A stretch of 64,000 nt of DNA from Isoetes taiwanensis (GCA_021234155.1 JAJEKV010000305.1:298303-362302), one strand, 5' to 3'. Counted from the first letter of the stretch, positions 21,053-32,849 are shown. Translations and numbers: made by a program. Notes: generated from the sequence alone by a model not told the origin.

Positions 21053-22448
21053 TCATGAGGCACCCGAAGCCGGGGAGAATGTGTCCAACAGCTCCTTCGT
21101 GTTTAACAGATTCCTCTCATTGGCCCATCGGCGTACTGACTTCCAATCTGCTGCGACCCGTCTGCCATTCTCAGCCCCTCCATAACACCAGCCTCTACTG
21201 CGGAGATCAACAACTGCGAGAGGGCCTCTGCAACGATGGTAAATAGGAAGGGCGCCAAAGGGCATCCCTGGCGAACTCCACGCCCCACCCTAGAGATCGG
21301 CGATGACTTGCCGTGACATAGGAGGGTGGCTCTGGCGGACGTCAAGAGCTTCAAAGCCACTGCCGTAAAGCTCTCGCCACACCCAAATGCTAACATCATC
21401 CTTTTCAAAAAATCCCAACGAACACTATCATAGGTCTTTCTTAAGTCCGACCCCGGTACACAATCTGCTGACACTGTTCTCTGGCGCTTGATGAATGCCC
21501 TCAAATGCCGCCGCTACATTGTTAAGAATCTGCCTGCCCAAAATGAAGCTAGACTGCATGGGACTAATAGCCTTCTTCAGGGCCCCATGCAGTCTAAGTG
21601 AAAGTGCCTTCATGGTAATTTTGTATACTGCCGACAAAAGCATGATGGGGCGCCAATCAGAGATGACAAATGGCTCCTTCACCTTCGATATCAACGAGAT
21701 GCAGCCAGTGTTGAGCCTATAATCCAGCGCCTCTGCCTGAAGCAGATTTTGATAGGTCTGCAACACTGAATCCCCCACCCAATCCCAATATTCCTGAAAG
21801 AACTCGACCGGAATGTCGTCCAGACCACGGCACTTATGAGGGGCCAAGGCACGGCACGCCTCCTCAAGCTCCTGCTTTGTGAGCGGGTGCTGCAACGCCT
21901 GCCTTGCATGACACTTTACTGAGCACGATCTCCTCCATCACGTCCGTGTAGGGATATCTCTTTTCCTGAAAAAACTGAGAGAAATGCTGAAAAGTAGCAT
22001 GTTTGATGTCTACAGGCGAGTGCAGAATACGACCACCGGCCAATGCCAGTGACGTCATTGAGGCCGCATACTTCTTCTGTCGCGCCGCCCTAAAGAACAT
22101 TCGAGAATTGGTGTCCCCTTCCCGCAGCCAGGTGATCCCTGCCTTCACCCTTGCCTGAGCAGCCCTCTTGGATTCCTCTGCTGCAATGTGGCGCAATATC
22201 TCATTCTCCCGCACCCCATCAGATGGCTGCGATCTAAGGGTTTCCAATTCGTGATACAATGCCTCTAACACCTCCCGCTCTTGCCGTGCTCTCCGACTTC
22301 CCCACGACTTGGGGAATGCCTTGACCTCAGCCAGGGCCTTCACCATTCTTGTCATCCCGAAGTTATCCCGAAAGGTACGAAACCAAATCTGCTGGCATCC
22401 CCAAGAGAAATCAACATCCTTTAGGTAAGCGGTATTTAACGTGAACAC
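21053..22448 (-). pseudogene. LINE ORF2, reverse transcriptase domain
   Basis: Blocks in order: FPKSWGSRRARQER and GITWLREGDTNSRMFFRAAR (pre-RT, 22.4-22.1 kb), ELEEACRALAPHKCRGLDDI and ISDWRPIMLLSAVYKI (RT 1-2), DLRKTYDSVRWDFLKRMM (palm, D in place), RGVRQGCPLAPFLFTIVAEA, then QYADGP where L1 has YADD. The YADG change and at least two frameshifts inactivate it. Typical plant L1 clade. Confidence 0.88.
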
Positions 22449-23057
22449 TGTGCGCCCGGCCTGACTGCACTTGAACCCTGGGAGATTAACTGAGGAAAAT
22501 GGTCAGAGACTGCGGTAGACAAAATGTTCTTCCGCTTGAGCTGAGGCACCTGGTCCGATGCCAGGGTATTAGCATAGCATCTGTCGTGTCGAGCGTACGC
22601 CCAGTCGGCCCCCGTCCACTGATTACACCGAGTAAATGTAGAGTCGTCCGGCGCCTCTGCCAAGTGCAAGGAGTCCAACAACATCACCCACTGCTGCCGC
22701 TCAAAACCCTGCACCACTTCCGCTCCTCTGCCACACCTATCCTGAATGGACTCGACCATGTTGAAATCGCCCAGCAGCAGCCAAGCCACACCAGCCCCCG
22801 AAGATGCGACCTTGTGCCTCAGCAATGCCCACAACGCCCCTCTCTGTCGCGCACTGTTGTGGGCATAGACATTCACAGTCCCCCACTCGTGCGGTCCCTC
22901 TCGCCACTTGACAATGACCCACCTGCCCCAACGGTCGGCCAGGGTAAAAGTCACCTGCACATGCATCTTCCATGCAACGACAGTCCCACCTTTAGAGGCC
23001 CCAGAGGTGGCAACTGCAGCAGCGTATTGCGGCCCAAACATGTCCAGTAATGCCCTA
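22436..23057 (-). pseudogene. LINE ORF2, endonuclease domain (partial)
   Basis: Minus frame with WGTVNVYAHNSARQRGALWA, VAWLLLGDFNMVES (the GDFN box of APE-type endonucleases) and a C-terminal TAVSDHFPQL (SDH box). The N-terminal catalytic N/E blocks are missing through 5' truncation. The longer open frame that runs on to 23,191 is a chance fusion with flanking gypsy gag and should not be read as one protein. Confidence 0.85.
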
Positions 23058-23072
23058 GCGAATTTCGACTTT

Positions 23073-24345
23073 CGGCAACTATGGGACAAGTGTCTAGCTA
23101 ACATGCAAAAGAAACATAACTTTTTGGATCTAGCTATTACCTTCTGATCAAGTATCGGCTTGTCTACAAATTTCTTAAGCTTTGGGTGCAATGGTGGCCT
23201 CTTTTCTCTTTCGAATTTTCTGATGTCTGGCCTTTCACTCTCAATTCTTCGAATCCTATCTTGTCAGCTAAATTATGTTCCTTGGTAAATTCCTATGTCT
23301 CTTTTGAAATTTCCTAACATTTCCTTGAAGAAACCTCTCCTTTCAAAAGGTTGGCAGTAGATCTTCCTTTGTTGTCGTCGTCGTTGACATCATCGTCATC
23401 ACTGTCGTCGTCTCTTACTGATAATGCAAAGCTTACATGCTTGCTGCAATAGACTCTACATTCTTAGCATAGTTTTCTTCCTCCCTTATGATCATGGGTC
23501 TACAATTCTTGACCTGCTCCTTTATTTCTTGTCAAACACCTTCAATGAATCCTTCGACGACTTCTTCTTCTAAGATGCATTTGTAGAGTTTGAAACTCAT
23601 GTAAATGCACGTGTATTCATATATGGATTTATTTTTTTGTGTTAGCCTTGCTAAAGCTTGTCTTTTCTCTATCATAGTTAGAATTTAATCTCTTTGGTAG
23701 ATTGCTAGAAAGATTTTCATTTAGTTGTGCCTTATTTCATTGTTCTCATTTCCGCAAGGTTTCTGCAGCAAGATGCGTGCTACTCTGGTTAACCTTCCCA
23801 TAGCTACTCTTGTGATGCTAATAAAATTCAGTTGGTTGCCAATACAAAATTGTTGTACCTAGTGAAACCATACTTCTAGTATGATCCATTTTGTTCTCTT
23901 CACACCTTAAAGGTTTGGAGGTTTGTGTTCTTCCACAAGGCTGCAATGATATCTTGTTGCTTTCTTACTTCCTCGACATCTTTATGCTATTTCTTATTGT
24001 TGTTCCAATCGTTATGAGATGGTGATGAGCTAAGAGATTTGTCCTTTTCCGTCTTGTTCTGAGCGAGTCATGCTAGATCATCTAGTAGCTAATGTCACTC
24101 TTGCGTGCATTGCTTGGGAATGTGAGCATGAGCATGAGAATACGCTCTTTGCGGATCTTGTAGGAGATTTAGGGTGTCTTCTTTGATATCCTAAGGCGTA
24201 GAAAGTCTCAAATTCTTTCCTCATAGTTCGAGATGTTTTGGCTACTAATTGCCTTATCTCCTCTTGGTTCATTAGGGTAAGAGGTTATAGTTGATGTGTG
24301 TATCATTCTTGTAGGCTCCATTTCTATTGTCGCATATGATTTCGT
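23073..24345 (-). pseudogene. Ty3/gypsy gag with CCHC knuckle
   Basis: Minus-strand fragments: near 24,330-24,080 a start-like MNQEEIRQLVAKTSRTMRKE block, and near 23,150-23,075 KKLCFFCMLARHLSHSCRKS, which fits C-x2-C-x4-H-x4-C with the usual Gly-His spacing altered. Gag capsid-like sequence between them is frameshifted. The LINE at 19,340-23,057 inserted a few codons after the knuckle. A short acidic repeat (23,376-23,412, GTCGTCGTCGTTGACATCAT) may be part of gag. Confidence 0.6.
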
Positions 24346-24483
24346 TATTACTCTATTTCTTCTAGTTGGTACCCTTAGTCTAAGAGTAATATGCAAATAT
24401 GCTGCATGATTGCATTTATGACTAATCATACAAGGGTTACAGTAAACATCAACTGTATATAGGTTATGTTTTTATTAATGGTA

Positions 24484-24512
24484 CTAGTAATGATGCCCAG
24501 TGTGGTTGGGCA
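24484..24512 (-). mobile_element. Helitron-like 3' terminus, minus orientation
   Basis: On the minus strand the sequence reads hairpin TGCCCA-7 nt-TGGGCA, six nt, CTAG, then host T (positions 24512 down to 24484). This is the same architecture as the end at 18,749. The element would extend to the right; its 5' end was not found. Confidence 0.5.
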
Positions 24513-24631
24513 TAAGTTGGAAACCTGTGTAGATAGAAACCTATTCAGCTCAGACTCCTTTTCATAAACAGAATATAATGGAAACCAAGCTCAACACTGT
24601 TGGGCTATGAGAGGTTTTTGTGCGTTCGGCA

Positions 24632-25936
24632 TCGTTTCCCTTCCCTTTGTCTTTTGCTCTATCCCTCATTTTTTCCTTTTCCTTTTCCTTTTCCTTTTCC
24701 TTGTCCTTTTCCTTTTCCTTTGCCTTTTCCCTCATTTTCTTACACACTTTCCTTTTATCTCATTTTCCCTATGCATTTTCTTTTTTCCCTTTTTTTCTTA
24801 ACCCCCTTTTTCCTTCCCTTCTATTCCCTTTCCCCTCCCCTTTTTCCCTTTCCCTTATCTCTGACAGAATTTTTTCCTTCCTTTCTATCCTTTTCCCGCC
24901 CTTCCCTTTTCCCTTTCCTTTTCCCCTTCTTTTTCACTTTCCCTTTTCCCATGCCGTCCTTTTCCCCACCTTTTTCATATGCCCCTTTTCCTCCTTTCCT
25001 CATCGTTTCCTTTTTCTCGTGCCCATTCCCCCTCCCCTTTCCTTTTTTCTTTTCTCTTTTTTCCATGCTCTATTTCACCCTTTCCCCTTTCCTCACCCTT
25101 TCTGTCTTCCCCTTTTCCTCGTGGCCTTTTTCCCTTCTCTTTTTCTAGTTTCCTCTCCCATTTGTCTCGTGCCCTTTTTTCCTTTACATCCCCGTTTCCA
25201 CCTCCCTTTTTCTTTTTCCTTTCTCTTCATTTTTCATCCCTTCCCCACCCTTTCCCTTTTTCCCGTGGCCATTTTCTCTCTTTTCTTTCTCACTTTCTTT
25301 TCCTTGTCTCTTTCCATTTTCCATGTCTTTTTGGTCCCCTCCTCCCCCAACCCCCCTTCCCCCCCAACCCCACATTTTTCATGTGCCTTTTTCCTCCTTT
25401 TCTCTGCCCCTATTCCTTTTTTGTGTGGGTGCCCCTCCTTTTTCTTTTTTTTTTCTTTTTTCTTTTTTCTTTTTCTTTTTCTTTTTTTTCTTTTTCTTTT
25501 TTTTTTTTTTTTTCTTTTTTCTTTTTTCTTTTTTTCTTTTTTCTTTTTTCTTTTTCATTTTCTCATGCTCCTTTTCCCTTCCTTTTTCGCCCTTCTTCAC
25601 ACTTTTCCCCTCCTCTTTTTTTCCCAGGTCTTTTCCTTTCCCTTTCCCTTTTCCATTTCCTTCTTTTTTCTCATGCCATTTTTTTTTCCTTTCCTTTCCC
25701 CTTTTTCTCTTTTTTTTTCCTTTCCTTTTTTTTTTTTTTTGTTTCCCTTCCCCCTTCTTTCCACCATTTTTCTCTTCCCCATTTCCTCCTTTCCCTACTA
25801 TTTCCATCCCCTTTTTTTCTTTTTCCTTTTTCCTTCCCATTTTCTCTTTTCCCATGCCATTTCCTTTCTCATCCTTTCTCATGCCATTTTTCCCTTCCCT
25901 TATTTCCTTTCTCTCTTCCTCTTTTTCTCGTCCTCC
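24632..25936 (+). repeat. 1.3-kb polypyrimidine (CTTTTC)n-type tract
   Basis: Nearly uninterrupted C/T sequence on the plus strand made of TTTTCC, TTTTCCC and CTTTTT blocks, with occasional CATG or GTGC interruptions such as CTCATGCC and TCGTGCCC. Long open frames on both strands arise only because the tract has no stops; their proteins are Phe/Ser/Pro/Leu or Lys/Glu/Gly repeats. It could form triplex or slipped DNA. Confidence 0.9.
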
Positions 25937-26183
25937 TACAGTGGCAAACCCTCACTTATGTGGGTTTGTGGGCAGAATGAGTTTTCAAATATTAAGATCC
26001 CTCAGTCAGTTTCATTCCTGCATATCCAAATCCTATTGATATTCATCAATCTTTGGATCAGTCTAGCTATTTCAGCTTCTTCAGTTGGTCATCACTGGAA
26101 GAAAGCAGACGGATCATCGAGCTTAGAAGGCAAATTTATTGTTTCATTTTGGCCATTTGTTTTTTGAAGAGTTAAATATTTAG
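25937..26183. other. Short interval, no feature assigned
   Basis: Sequence between the polypyrimidine tract and the exon-like ORF. Open frames run through but give no recognisable protein. Confidence 0.4.
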
Positions 26184-26493
26184 ATGGAGTTGTTAACGCA
26201 AGTTTTTGGACTTATTACAACTGGTAAAAGTTCAACAAAGGTAGCATTGCTTAAGCAGTTCGCGAAAGGTCTGGCAAATTCTGGTTACTTTGATGTTCCA
26301 ACGGACACATCTGAGGTTGCTTTAAAGATCGCTATTTGCCTATTTGTGCATTTTTTCTTGCTATTTCCACAAAATTAATTGGGCAGTTTCATGTGACAAA
26401 ACTACTAGAAGCAAACAGAATTAACAGAAGAAGACATGTCTCATGTTCTTGCTGAAGCATTCAAGGCGCAAGATGGTCAAACTCAGCCTGCCA
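26184..26493 (+). CDS. Exon-like sequence, unidentified (possible host gene)
   Basis: A block MELLTQVFGLITTGKSSTKV...SGYFDVPTDTSEVALK at 26,184-26,330, and after an acceptor-like AACAG at about 26,420 a block ELTEEDMSHVLAEAFKAQDG to about 26,490. Amino-acid composition is protein-like, but I recognise no family. The copia element is inserted at its right edge, TGCCA at 26489-26493 being the target duplication. It may be an upstream part of the ARMC8-like gene right of the copia, but the sequence does not match the ARMC8 N-terminus I know. Confidence 0.3.
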
Positions 26494-26827
26494 TGTCAAG
26501 GTTGCACCAAGAAAGGGAGAGAAGGGGATGCACACCAATATCTGAGAGCGCAAGCTCCCAAAACAAAGGCAAAATGGAATTGTATTGAAACGTATATGAG
26601 AATACAAGATATAAAAAGGGGCAGTAAATAATAGCTGCTCCCGTTACCAACCACACTTAATTATGCCGTAACTAATAAAGGCAAGTGGGTGCCGTAGCTA
26701 ATTAAGGCAAGTGGGTGGCAAAATTTGGCGAGGTGTCGATGAAGTGCTGATTCGGCCACATAGTCAGACCTATGTGTGAAAGTCTTTTCAAAGCAAGATG
26801 GTGATCTCGATATCATATATCTCGACA
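26494..26827 (-). repeat. Copia 3' LTR
   Basis: Starts TGTCAAGGTTGCACC and ends ATATCTCGACA as read on plus. About the first 215 bp and the last 45 bp are almost identical to the other LTR. The intervening segment (about 26,715-26,785) is markedly different. Confidence 0.95.
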
Positions 26828-26845
26828 CTCCTCCTTGATGAGAGG
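26828..26845 (-). other. Copia polypurine tract
   Basis: On the minus strand the sequence next to the 3' LTR is CTCATCAAGGAGGAG, a purine-rich primer for plus-strand DNA synthesis. Confidence 0.7.
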
Positions 26846-26959
26846 TCACCATCTCCATGCTCAACCTCCTCCTCCGGAGATGAGATCTGGAATCTATCAA
26901 GACCAATACCAAGTCGATGTCGCTCAAAGAGCTCCACGAGGCCAAAGGCTTAGTCAAGA

Positions 26960-27820
26960 GATCCGTAGTATTGTCCCCGTAGGAACATGCTCAATCACGA
27001 ACACCTTATCGACCACAAGGTCCCTTACAAAATGATAATGCTTGGGAACATGCTTAGATTTTGATGCGAACTCGTGAGGAGCACCAATCAATGCCACCTT
27101 TGTTATCCATGAGCATCCTTGCTGGTCCAGAGAGTCGTTGCCCAACGCCGCAAGAAAGTCCTTGAAACTAATGATCTCACCGCCGTGGAGATTTGCAACA
27201 TACTCCGGCCAGTAGATGAAAGAGATACATGCCCTTGTTTCTTGCTGATCCAAGCAATGGCAGCATTGGCAAGCAGAAAACAAATGTCGGATGTGGACCT
27301 GGAGTTGTCTATCACATCGCTAAGTGAGGAATCACTATATGTCAGCAATGAGAAAGCATCACTATTGCTGCGGTATGTAAGGCCATAATCAGCGGTACCC
27401 TTTAAGTAGCCCGGAGAATGTGCTTGGCCATTTCCCAATGCTTATGACCGGATCTCGCTGAAAATTGGCTTAGAGCTATAACAGCAAATGCAATATCAGG
27501 TCTGGTGCAAACCATGCAATACATGAGGCTGCCAATCAATTGCCGAAATGGAACTTTTGCCATAGAAAGACGTTCAGCATCAGATTGTGGACAATCTTTC
27601 TTAGTGAGAAGAGTACCTGGAGTCATAGGAACTTTAGATGGATTGCAATCAGCCATGCCAAAGCGCTCAAGCATTTCTTCAATGTACTTCTTTTGAGAGA
27701 TATGAAGAATCCCATTGTTCCGGTCTCTTGTAATTTGCAAACCCAAACAATAGCGAGCTTCACCCAAGTCTACCATTGGAAACTTAGCAGCAAGCTTTGT
27801 CTTGAATTCAGCAATGTGCT
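26960..27820 (-). pseudogene. Copia RT C-terminus and RNase H
   Basis: Minus frames read FKTKLAAKFPMVDLGEARYC and LGLQITRDRNNGILHISQKK (27.8-27.7 kb), FGMADCNPSKVPMTPGT, RQLIGSLMYCMVCTRPDIAF, then RNase H blocks LTYSDSSLSDVIDNSRSTSD and SKKQGHVSLSST. These are standard Ty1/copia signatures. A frameshift after the RNase H core moves the remainder into another frame. The RT N-terminal half continues at 34,580 on the other side of the insert. Confidence 0.9.
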
Positions 27821-27824
27821 CATT

Positions 27825-28805
27825 CCTAGGATGGGTTCTATAATAGGCATATACTGGCCGGAAGTGAAGTGGTGTTCTCATTGAGCTTTGTAAAACATTG
27901 AGTACAAATGGATCCCTCACTAGGGATAGATAAATTTGGAAATATGAACTTTAAATGCTCCGAAACTAGACAATCATCGAGAGCATGATGAAACTGAAGA
28001 ATACAACATAAAAAATGGTTTAATCCGCCACTTGGTCGATGCAAAGGTGAGAAGACCCGGTGACTGCTCCTCATCGGGAAGAAGAAGCACTCCTTCTTGG
28101 GTTTTTGAGGAAACCCAAGCAAATAGTTGAAGCACGACCCCACGCACTATGGCAACCACAAAGCCTTAAACAAACCCCGGCAGAATCAAAAAATTTGAGA
28201 AAAAAATAACCCATCAATGAGTTAGATGCCATAGGCAAGAAGACCTCTGAGGCTCCAGGCCACGCCAGAAAGAAACTCTGACCAACCCAATCGGGAACCG
28301 TCCGCGGAATGACCATCAGCGGGAAAAAAACAACCGATTAGTCTTTGCTGCCGAGGAGGCTAAATACACGCCGAGAAAAACAATAAATATGATCTCCGGA
28401 GGCAACAGCCACTTGCCTTAGAGAAACATGAATAATAAATATTGACTCGCAGGCTACAAAGCCACACAGAGAAAACATGAATGAATAAATAAAAATACTA
28501 GTGCCATACCGAGAAAAGAGTAAACCAATAAGTATGCCTCAAAAGGCTACAAAGCCAATGTTGAGGAAATAAAGAATGCAAATTTAAAGAACATAGAAAA
28601 AAGAGATAACGAACACGCATCAAATGAAACCATCAAGGGAGGGAGGGTGAGGGAAACTGATAGGATAGAGAAGAAGGAGAAATCTAGCTCAAGAGAACGA
28701 AGCATGATGATAGAACAATGAAGAGAGGCTGAATAACAGGAGGAGGACAAAGGATCGCCCCCATCCAGGAATGTCGGCTCTATTGCCGTCGCAATAGAAC
28801 CGTGG
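27825..28805. mobile_element. Element A of a CATT-flanked insertion pair
   Basis: A 981-bp non-coding element inserted in the copia RT. It starts CCTAGGATGGGTTCTATAAT and ends CAATAGAACCGTGG, flanked by CATT at 27821-27824 and 28806-28809. Its last 165 bp or so are near-identical to the end of element B, and its first 30 bp to the start of B, while the interiors differ. I cannot assign the family; the TATTTATTCAGCC phrase near one end (minus strand) resembles a retroelement promoter. Confidence 0.7.
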
Positions 28806-28899
28806 CATTCCTAGGATGGGTCCTATAATAGGTACATATAATCCGCCGATAGAAGAGGAACAAACTAAAAAAACTACTCAAAGATGGAAATAAAAGAAG

Positions 28900-31800
28900 A
28901 GAAGCTAAAGAGAAATATAGTATAAAGAAAGGAGAAACGAGTCTACAAGGTCCTTTGGAAAAGAATGCACAGAGCAATGAAAAGAATCAGAGTAAAACGA
29001 AGGAAGAGGAAACTAAGAAAAAAATGGAGGAAAAAAGGGATAAAAAGAAGATGTAGACAAAGGAACAATGAAGAAGCAGAAGAGCAAGTAATGCCTAACA
29101 TAAACAATGGAATAAATAAAAATGAAGGAGAACATGATGGAGGAATGCTATGAGAGATGGAAACGGGAACATAAGAATGAAGAAGACAATGGAAAAATGC
29201 AGTAAGAGATGAGGGAAGGAACTGATGGGACAACATCAGACAGAGCCACGAACATGATGTCATCAAAGTAACAAACTCAAATGACTAATGTCCAATAAAT
29301 ACTACACTAACAAAGATACTATAAAAGCAAACTATCCTAACTAGCAATAGAAAAAGAGCAAGAAGATAAAGAAACCAAAGAAGGAACCAATGTGACTAAT
29401 ATAGTAATAATGTCACTAGAGTTAAACGAAACAATAAGCTAAAGAAAATAAATTAAGGAAACAATGCAAACACAACCAAAATAGAGAAATGATATCAAAA
29501 ATGGAGCTACCGAGATAATGAGGAGTGTATAGCAAATGGAGCGCACCAAACCCAAATGGAGCATGCAGAATCTAATAAAAGCGATTGAAAATGTGGAATA
29601 AAGAAAGGGAGGAACGAGTCTACAAAGGTCACTGCAACAAAATAGAATGCACAAATGAAGCTGATGGGACACATGGAACAAGTGGAGTGAATTCACAAAT
29701 AGAGATAACAAAGGATCAATGCGAAAGACATAGAAGCAAACACCCAAGTGACCCAAGCGACCCAATATAAAACAAATCGACTGATAGACTGGAACAAATG
29801 GAGAAAAAAAGGCACTGGCAATCGGGAAAAAAGGGAAAATATGAAAAGAGATGAGCAAAAGGAGGGAAAAAAAGTTAGATAATGAAGCAATGGCAAATGG
29901 ATGGATTAGAATAGCAAAAAACATGTCCGGGGAATACATAATAATTGGAATAATGATATCAAGAAAAGAAAGAACCTAGAGCAAAAGGACAATTGTGGAT
30001 AAACCGGACTAAGCATAAAAATTTTAGCAAAAGACTTGGCAAAGGTGCACAACTCGCAGTTACAAGCATAGAAAAGTTATGCAAAAGACCCGAGTGAAAC
30101 AACCAACCACGAGTAAATGGCACAAAGGGAGCAATATAACACCATAAACCACGAAAGTTCTCCAAGGCCTGGTGGAGGTATTTTCAAAAGACGATAAAGA
30201 TGAACAAGATACAGAATATCCAGCATGGCACCAGTCTTCAAAAAGAAACAAATGAATAAGAAACAAATGCTAAGAATGAATCAATGCCCATACATTCCTA
30301 GCGAAGAAGAATGCATCAGATGAAACCCTAAAAAATGCCCATGGCACAACGAAACTATGCAGTACAAGCCAATGCACATGACCAAAATACGCCTCGAACA
30401 TACTGTGCAAACGTTGAAAGCCAAAAGAAGAATATAAATGAAACTCAGAATCGAGGATATGAAATTATCTAACATGAATGTCACCCTTACATACCAAGAA
30501 TTCAACAAAAATGAATGCATAGGAATCCAAACCTCAGTTAAACCTAATACAACAAATAGTGATGCAAAAGCACTTCCCGAGCACGTTTTTGGTTAACGAC
30601 TCCAACTAAATGCACAACTCTGCAAAAATAAGAGAAGACGAAAGAACAGTCTCCTACGAGACCATGGTCCTCCTGAATCCATAGAACATGCGAGATGGGC
30701 AATCATCCAAGCCAGAAAGGGCAAAACAACCACCAAGATGTGTAGAGAGAGCAAGAGCACACGAAAAAAGGGTGAACAAATTAAAACTGACCCAAGGTCA
30801 TATCAGAACAAGCAGTGCACTGTGGTCACAGAAGAAGGTGCTAACCACAGGATCAATAGTAAACCAAAAAAATAACCCTACAAAACACGAAGAGCTGCAA
30901 CACTCCGAAGTAAAAACAACTAGAATAAAAGCACAAAAAAAGGGATCAATAGTGGGCAAATGGCACAAAGGGGTAACATCTGACGCAAAAATCAAACTGA
31001 AGCAAAGGACTAGATGACAATGGAGCCAATACATACAAAGGGGCAAAGGAACTTATGAAAACCATGGAGCAAACACACGGCAAAAAACCAAAAGGCCAAT
31101 GGTTTAACAAAGTCAATGGGGTGAAAAAGGAACTAGCCAAGCAGACGGACAACAATGGAACCTATACGACCAACAAGACCAACTGCACACCTGGCACTGA
31201 GACGAGAACCTAAGTACAGAACAACCATAAGAGAGTATCAGAAAGAGAGGAGCAAAACGAAACACACGGTCCATCAATACCACAAAACCTGCTCGAGAAA
31301 TGCTGGAGGTAACTAAAGATGACCATAAGGAAGTACGATGATAAAAAACAAAATCCACGAACAATGTATAAGAGATCCCAAGCATGGATCAAGTGATCAA
31401 CTGAAACAAATGAGTTATAAAAACCAATGCTAAGAATGGATCTATGGAGGAGAAGCATATATCAGATGAAACCAGATAGGCACCTGTCCAACTCCTAAAG
31501 CACCATAAAACTATGCAGTACAAGCATTATCTACCAGATGCATATGACCAAAATATACATTAAACAAACAGCGCAAAATGTCGAAGGTCAACGGAAACTA
31601 TATGAATAAAACCATATAAGAATCGACGAAGTGAAAATATTTAATGCGAATCACCAATCAAATATACAAACAAGTATTCTCACACCCCTTACCTTTAAGT
31701 CAAGATAGCTATCACTCTCAATGTCATCTAAATGACAACATAGTACGTAAAAAGATCTCGATCCAACCATGGCAAACAGGAGTCAATGATAGAAAGAACA

Positions 31801-32100
31801 GACAAACAGTGACTAGGTTAACATGGCGACAATTGGACATGCAAAAGCAAATGAACATGAAATATAGAAGCAAAACGCAACAACGAGTTTACAATGGTCA
31901 ACAGGATGCCCAATGTGTCAATATCAAAATGAAGGGACCCATCAAACAAGAAAACAAAGTGAAACTGATAGGAAATGGGATCGTAACAAGAGGAACATAG
32001 TACAAATGGAAGAAATAGAAGAGTTAAAGACAACAAAGGGGACATAATGGAATACATATGGTAAAAGGAACCAACAATAATTGATACTACAACCAGGAGT
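28900..32100. repeat. Decayed long-period direct repeats in element B
   Basis: The phrase ACGAGTCTACAA..GGTC followed by GAATGCACA recurs at about 28,938 and 29,618, and in weaker form near 31,880. A 250-bp block around CTATGCAGTACAAGC at about 30,352 recurs at 31,500, an offset of about 1.15 kb, with flanking phrases TGCTAAGAATG and ATCAGATGAAACC in the same order. The copies are only moderately similar, so the amplification is old. Confidence 0.6.
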
Positions 32101-32849
32101 GGATAGGATGAGACACATATGATAAGAAAAGAAAGAGAAGAAAAGGGCAACAAAACGAATGAGAAATTGAACAAAAGGAGCAAATCAGGAAGAGGCAAAA
32201 GGAAGCAAATGGAATCAAAAGGAAGCAAATGGAAGTAAAGAGAAGGCAGACGTTAGATGGAGTAAATCGATCATAAAAAGGTAACGAGAAGGCAAAAAGT
32301 TAGATGGAGCAAACGGGTCAAATAAGACAATATGGCTATGAAGGAGCGCCGACAATCTATGAAACCTCCACTAATGTAGCCTACCACATGAAAAGAAAAC
32401 AACAACAATATAGCCAACAAGGACGGAAAGAATGGGAGAAACGAACCTAATGAAAAGTCAAAAGGACTACGTGGAATGAAGTGAATGGCGCAATCAAGCT
32501 AAACAAAACAAAAAAGTACTCAACTAAAAACCATGTGCAGTTAAAATGACACAAAGAAACCTATATGGGGCCAAAAGATGTAAACACCATCATGTGAAAT
32601 GCCGTGGATATAGGAGTAAAGGTTGCAAATGTTCCAAGAATCTTCATCGACATCATACTTCTAAAAACCCAAAACAATAGCCAAATAGCCAAAATCGAGA
32701 CATACCTCCACTTAAATGTTCTAATGAGAGGCAGATGATAAAAAAGAGGCCATGATGCACTTAGGTGGGTCCAGCGGGAATTGAGGCACCAAGGTTGGAG
32801 GGCATGTTGATTGACAACAAGAAAGGCTCAAACTGGCTGATGACTTCTT

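Larger units (their letters stand above)
19340..23057 (-). mobile_element. 5'-truncated, GC-rich L1-type LINE
   Basis: A perfect 15-bp target duplication GCGAATTTCGACTTT is present at 19325-19339 and 23058-23072. The 3' end (minus strand) is a poly(A) tail read as the T run to 19,350. The 5' end starts inside the endonuclease domain, so ORF1 and the endonuclease N-terminus are missing. The body is clearly more GC-rich than the flanking gypsy DNA. It encodes endonuclease, RT and zinc-finger parts with several frameshifts, inserted into the gag CCHC knuckle region of the gypsy element. Confidence 0.92.
4830..24345 (-). mobile_element. Decayed Ty3/gypsy retrotransposon, split by insertions
   Basis: Three minus-strand blocks are in the correct gypsy order: gag with CCHC knuckle (about 23,073-24,345), aspartic protease (about 18,750-19,324), and reverse transcriptase up to the start of RNase H (about 4,830-5,861). 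The gaps correspond to separately recognisable insertions: a LINE at 19,340-23,057 with a 15-bp target duplication, and a Helitron-like element at 5,862-18,749. Crossing the Helitron ends, the flanks read as one protease-to-RT linker. Integrase and LTRs are not seen. All frames carry stops or frameshifts, so the element is dead. That this is one element is inferred from order and junctions. Confidence 0.7.

Noticed and set aside
22436-23191. 251-codon frame joining a CCHC-like N-terminus to an endonuclease
   Set aside because: It crosses the LINE target-site duplication at 23,058-23,072, so it is an accidental fusion of gypsy gag and LINE ORF2.
24600-26167. Open frames of 515, 333, 238 and 182 codons (plus) and 167 codons (minus) in the CT-rich tract
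   Set aside because: They are translations of simple polypyrimidine sequence (Phe/Ser/Pro/Leu or Lys/Glu/Gly strings) with no domain; they are open only because C/T-only codons contain no stop.
30688-31017. Basic 109-codon plus frame in element B
   Set aside because: Composition follows the purine-rich background; no conserved motif and no support on related repeats.
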